From assembly GCA_021732945.1 (NCBI GenBank), contig JAKFWB010000298.1, positions 1-9,021 of the forward strand: DNA of 9,021 nucleotides, read 5' to 3'. Position numbers and translations under genes: made by a program. The notes under the pieces are model-generated. The model was not told where the DNA came from, did not search any database, and was given only the letters and a program-made list of their open reading frames with translations. This DNA is from Porphyrobacter sp. (GTDB taxonomy: Bacteria > Pseudomonadota > Alphaproteobacteria > Sphingomonadales > Sphingomonadaceae). Every line of letters starts with the position of its first letter. The first letter of the stretch is position 1. Of this stretch, positions 7,388 to 9,021 are shown in pieces.

Positions 7388-7415
7388 TTGCCCGCCCGGC
7401 AGCCATCGCTATAGG
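7388..7415 (+). promoter_or_regulatory. Candidate sigma70-type promoter of the peroxiredoxin gene
   Basis: TTGCCC (7388-7393) and TATAGG (7410-7415) are separated by 16 bases. The overlapping TTGTTG (7385-7390) gives a spacing of 19. This would start transcription near 7421, about 35 bases before the ATG at 7456. It sits just downstream of the AT-rich palindrome, so a protein bound there could affect it. It was identified by eye only. Confidence 0.35.
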
Positions 7416-7455
7416 AGAGCGCGGAACTACCCCCGGTTCAAAGGATGCACATCTC

Positions 7456-7935
7456 ATGACAATTTCCGTTGGCGACACTCTCCCCGAAGTCACCCTGGTC
7501 AAGGCCACCGTCGAAGGACCGCAGGCGGTCAAGTCCACCGACTATTTCGCTGGCAAGCGCGTCGCGCTGTTCTCGGTGCCCGGTGCCTTAACCCCGACCT
7601 GTTCGGCCAAGCACCTGCCGGGCTTCGTCGAGAAAGCCGCCGACCTCAAGGCCAAGGGCGTTGACGAGATCGTCGGCACTGCTGTGAACGATGCCTTCGT
7701 CATGGGCGCGTGGAACAAGGCCGCGGGCAGCGATGACATCACCATGCTCGCCGATGGCAATGCCGAATTCGTCGAAGCGATCGGCCTCACCATGGATGGT
7801 TCAGGCTTCGGCATGGGCAAGCGCGGTCAGCGCTTCTCGATGGTGATCAACGACGGAGTAATCGAACAGCTCAACATCGAAGCCCCCGGCGACTTCAAGG
7901 TTTCGAGCGCCGATCACATGCTCGGTCAGCTCTGA
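7456..7935 (+). CDS. Prx5-type peroxiredoxin with a single cysteine
   Basis: This 159-residue cytoplasmic thiol peroxidase of the Prx5/AhpC-TSA family reduces hydrogen peroxide and organic hydroperoxides. The catalytic motif is PGALTPTCS (42-50), with peroxidatic Cys49 and Thr46. It is followed by AKHLPGF, VNDAFVM (77-83), the IxMLADGNAEF block and the conserved Arg region RGQRFSMVI (123-131). C49 is the only cysteine. The position that is often cysteine before the SVND-like motif reads GTAVND, so it must work as a 1-Cys enzyme, recycled by an external thiol. The start is ATG at 7456, with AAGGA ten bases upstream. The frame is open back to 7270, but that extension crosses the promoter region and is not family-like. 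Transcribed alone, it ends in a strong terminator. Confidence 0.95.
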   Translation: MTISVGDTLPEVTLVKATVEGPQAVKSTDYFAGKRVALFSVPGALTPTCSAKHLPGFVEKAADLKAKGVDEIVGTAVNDAFVMGAWNKAAGSDDITMLADGNAEFVEAIGLTMDGSGFGMGKRGQRFSMVINDGVIEQLNIEAPGDFKVSSADHMLGQL

Positions 7936-7956
7936 GGCATTCACGTCAAGCAATTG

Positions 7957-7995
7957 AAAAGGGGCGCTTCCAGGACAAGGGATCCGCCCCTTTTT
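7957..7995. terminator. Bidirectional intrinsic terminator between convergent genes
   Basis: AAAAGGGGCG (7957-7966) pairs with CGCCCCTTTT (7985-7994) around an 18-base loop, with TTTTT at 7991-7995. On the plus strand it is a GC stem followed by a U-run, 21 bases after the peroxiredoxin stop. On the minus strand the same stem ends in UUUU, just downstream of the cytochrome b gene end at 7999. It therefore suits both convergent transcripts. Confidence 0.88.
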
Positions 7996-7998
7996 CGT

Positions 7999-8694
7999 CT
8001 AGGTTAGCGGCGGCGCACCATAAGCCACCCACAGCGCGACGCCCACCGCCAGTACCACCGCCAGCGCAGCGCGCGCCCAAGGCACCGGGCCGATCCCGGT
8101 CACGCCCGCAATCGGCGGCCGATCACCGCCAACCATCGGGCCGAGCAGATTCTGGCCGCGCACAGCGTAAAAAGTTATTGCGCTGAGGTGCAGGCCGATC
8201 AGCCCGACCACCACCCAGAAGAATGTCTCGTGCCATTCGGTGATCATGTCGGCCAGCTACACGCCCACCAACGCATTGAGCGGCCCGGTCATCCCGTCGA
8301 AGGGATCGCCCGCAAACAGTCCCATGCTGACCTGCGTCAGCATCGCGCCCAGCAGCACGACGGTGCTCAACCCGCCCACCGGCGAGTGCCCGATCATCTG
8401 CGCCGCGCCCGACAGCTCTCCGCGCAGATAGGCAACTACCGCGCGCGGACCCTTCACAAAGCTGGCAAAGCGCGCGGTTTCCGGGCCGAGAATGCCCCAT
8501 AGCACCCGGAACACCAGAATGCCGAGCAGCACCAGACCAATCCTGCGATGCCACGCCCACTTGGAATTCTCCGCCGTCCACCACATCGCCGGGATCAGCA
8601 GCGCAAAGCTCCAGTGGGTGATCCGGAGCAACGGATCCCACACCCGAATGTCTGGCGGCCCAAGCCCCGCTGCGCCGCGCACCGGATCTTCCAC
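7999..8694 (-). pseudogene. Cytochrome b561-type membrane protein, interrupted by an in-frame TAG
   Basis: Read through one stop codon, this is a 231-codon cytochrome b of the prokaryotic b561/hydrogenase-cytochrome-b family, an inner-membrane di-haem protein that passes electrons to or from a c-type cytochrome. Segments are RITHWSFALLIPAMWW (24-39, H27), HRRIGLVLLGILVFRVLWG (49-67, H49) and a third helix at about 107-128. A fourth, ITEWHETFFWVVVGLIGLHL (151-170), holds H155 and H169, and a fifth lies at about 207-226. TAG at 8257-8259 is codon 146, between helices three and four. The downstream part stays in the same frame and remains family-like, so this is a substitution and not a frameshift. 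A 145-residue product would lose the two histidines of helix four. The start is GTG at 8694, six bases after the upstream cytochrome c stop. Two separate ORFs (8694-8257 and 8247-7999) are the literal reading. Sequencing error or stop readthrough remain possible. Confidence 0.85.
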
Positions 8695-8700
8695 CCGCGC

Positions 8701-9021
8701 TTACTTCTCGTCGTCGAGCCGGAATTTGTCGTGGCAGCCCTTGCACGCGCCGCCCATGGCCATCGCCTGCGCGCCCACAGCGGCCTTGTCCCCCTCACCA
8801 GCCAGCGTGGCCAGCTTGGCGCTTTCATCGACCAGCTTCCGCGCGGCGGCCTTGAACTCTTCGGGCTTCTGCCAGATCGTCGCCAGAGCCTCGGTCTTGT
8901 AACCATCATCGACGCTGGTGCCGGCCGGGAAATGGCCCTCGATCTTGGTTGCGCGGGTGTTGATATCGGTAGCCTTGGCCGCGATAAGTGTGAAATCGGG
9001 CGTGCCCTTTTCAAGCTCGCC
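8701..9021 (-). CDS. Class II cytochrome c (cytochrome c' type), C-terminal part, 5' end beyond window
   Basis: The minus-strand frame entering at 9021 is open to TAA at 8701-8703 and encodes 106 residues. It has no in-window start codon that would fit the family. The C-terminus holds the haem c attachment motif CKGCH (codons at 8745-8731) followed by DKFRLDDEK, the placement typical of four-helix class II cytochromes c. The preceding IWQKPEEFKAAARKL and AVGAQAMAMGGACKGCH blocks fit the same family. The protein should be periplasmic with an N-terminal signal peptide, but that end (about 40-50 residues) is missing. Such c' cytochromes carry electrons or bind small ligands such as NO. The cytochrome b gene starts six bases downstream, so the two form an operon and probably an electron-transfer pair. 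Confidence 0.9.
   Translation of the reverse strand, partial: GELEKGTPDFTLIAAKATDINTRATKIEGHFPAGTSVDDGYKTEALATIWQKPEEFKAAARKLVDESAKLATLAGEGDKAAVGAQAMAMGGACKGCHDKFRLDDEK

Noticed and set aside
7338..7400. CTCTCAGG and GGGCAAC words on the minus strand resembling parts of a glycine riboswitch
   Set aside because: The required GGAGAG 5' element and a proper closing stem are missing, and ahcY is not a usual target; the likeness looks accidental.
7270..7455. N-terminal extension of the peroxiredoxin frame
   Set aside because: It runs through the divergent promoter region and the AT-rich palindrome. The family N-terminus begins at the ATG at 7456, which has its own ribosome binding site.
8123..9014. 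Long minus-strand frames at 8123-8746 and 8595-9014
   Set aside because: They are arginine/alanine-rich shadow frames over the cytochrome b and cytochrome c genes; the frame with the CKGCH haem motif is the real one.

Overview
The window looks like chromosomal DNA of an alphaproteobacterium, most likely of the order Sphingomonadales (Erythrobacteraceae-like). This rests on the high GC content, the DivL-type sensor protein, and the gene order ahcY - divL - tsaE - amgK - murU - addB. I recall that order from this group but could not check it here. There are no mobile elements, CRISPR arrays, tRNAs or rRNAs.

Layout from left to right. Bases 1-67 are a perfect 30-bp inverted repeat with a 7-base loop, lying inside the addB reading frame. 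It probably marks a sequencing or assembly fold-back at a contig end, so addB is broken there. On the minus strand, read from right to left, a compact operon runs divL (5741-3378), tsaE (3381-2917), amgK (2920-1934), murU (1937-1215) and addB (1222 to the left edge). Every junction is a stop/start overlap of 4 or 8 bases, which implies translational coupling. About 100 bases upstream is ahcY (minus, 7267-5843), separated from divL by a hairpin without a clear U-tract. A 188-base divergent intergenic region (7268-7455) holds a 20-bp AT-rich palindrome and a stem that touches the ahcY ribosome binding site. It drives ahcY to the left and a 1-Cys Prx5-type peroxiredoxin (7456-7935) to the right. 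A strong bidirectional terminator (7957-7995) separates the peroxiredoxin from a minus-strand pair: a class II cytochrome c, cut by the right edge, and a cytochrome b561-type membrane protein interrupted by an in-frame TAG.

How the genes fit together: ahcY clears S-adenosylhomocysteine. divL is a cell-cycle signalling protein that has tyrosine in place of the phospho-accepting histidine. tsaE serves tRNA t6A modification. amgK and murU form the anomeric MurNAc recycling route to UDP-MurNAc. addB belongs to the AddAB double-strand-break repair enzyme. The cytochrome c/b pair would be a small periplasm-membrane electron-transfer unit if intact. Most of the window is ordinary housekeeping DNA. 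The points worth a second look are the terminal fold-back, the Tyr-for-His DivL, the amber codon in the cytochrome b gene, and the ahcY/peroxiredoxin control region.
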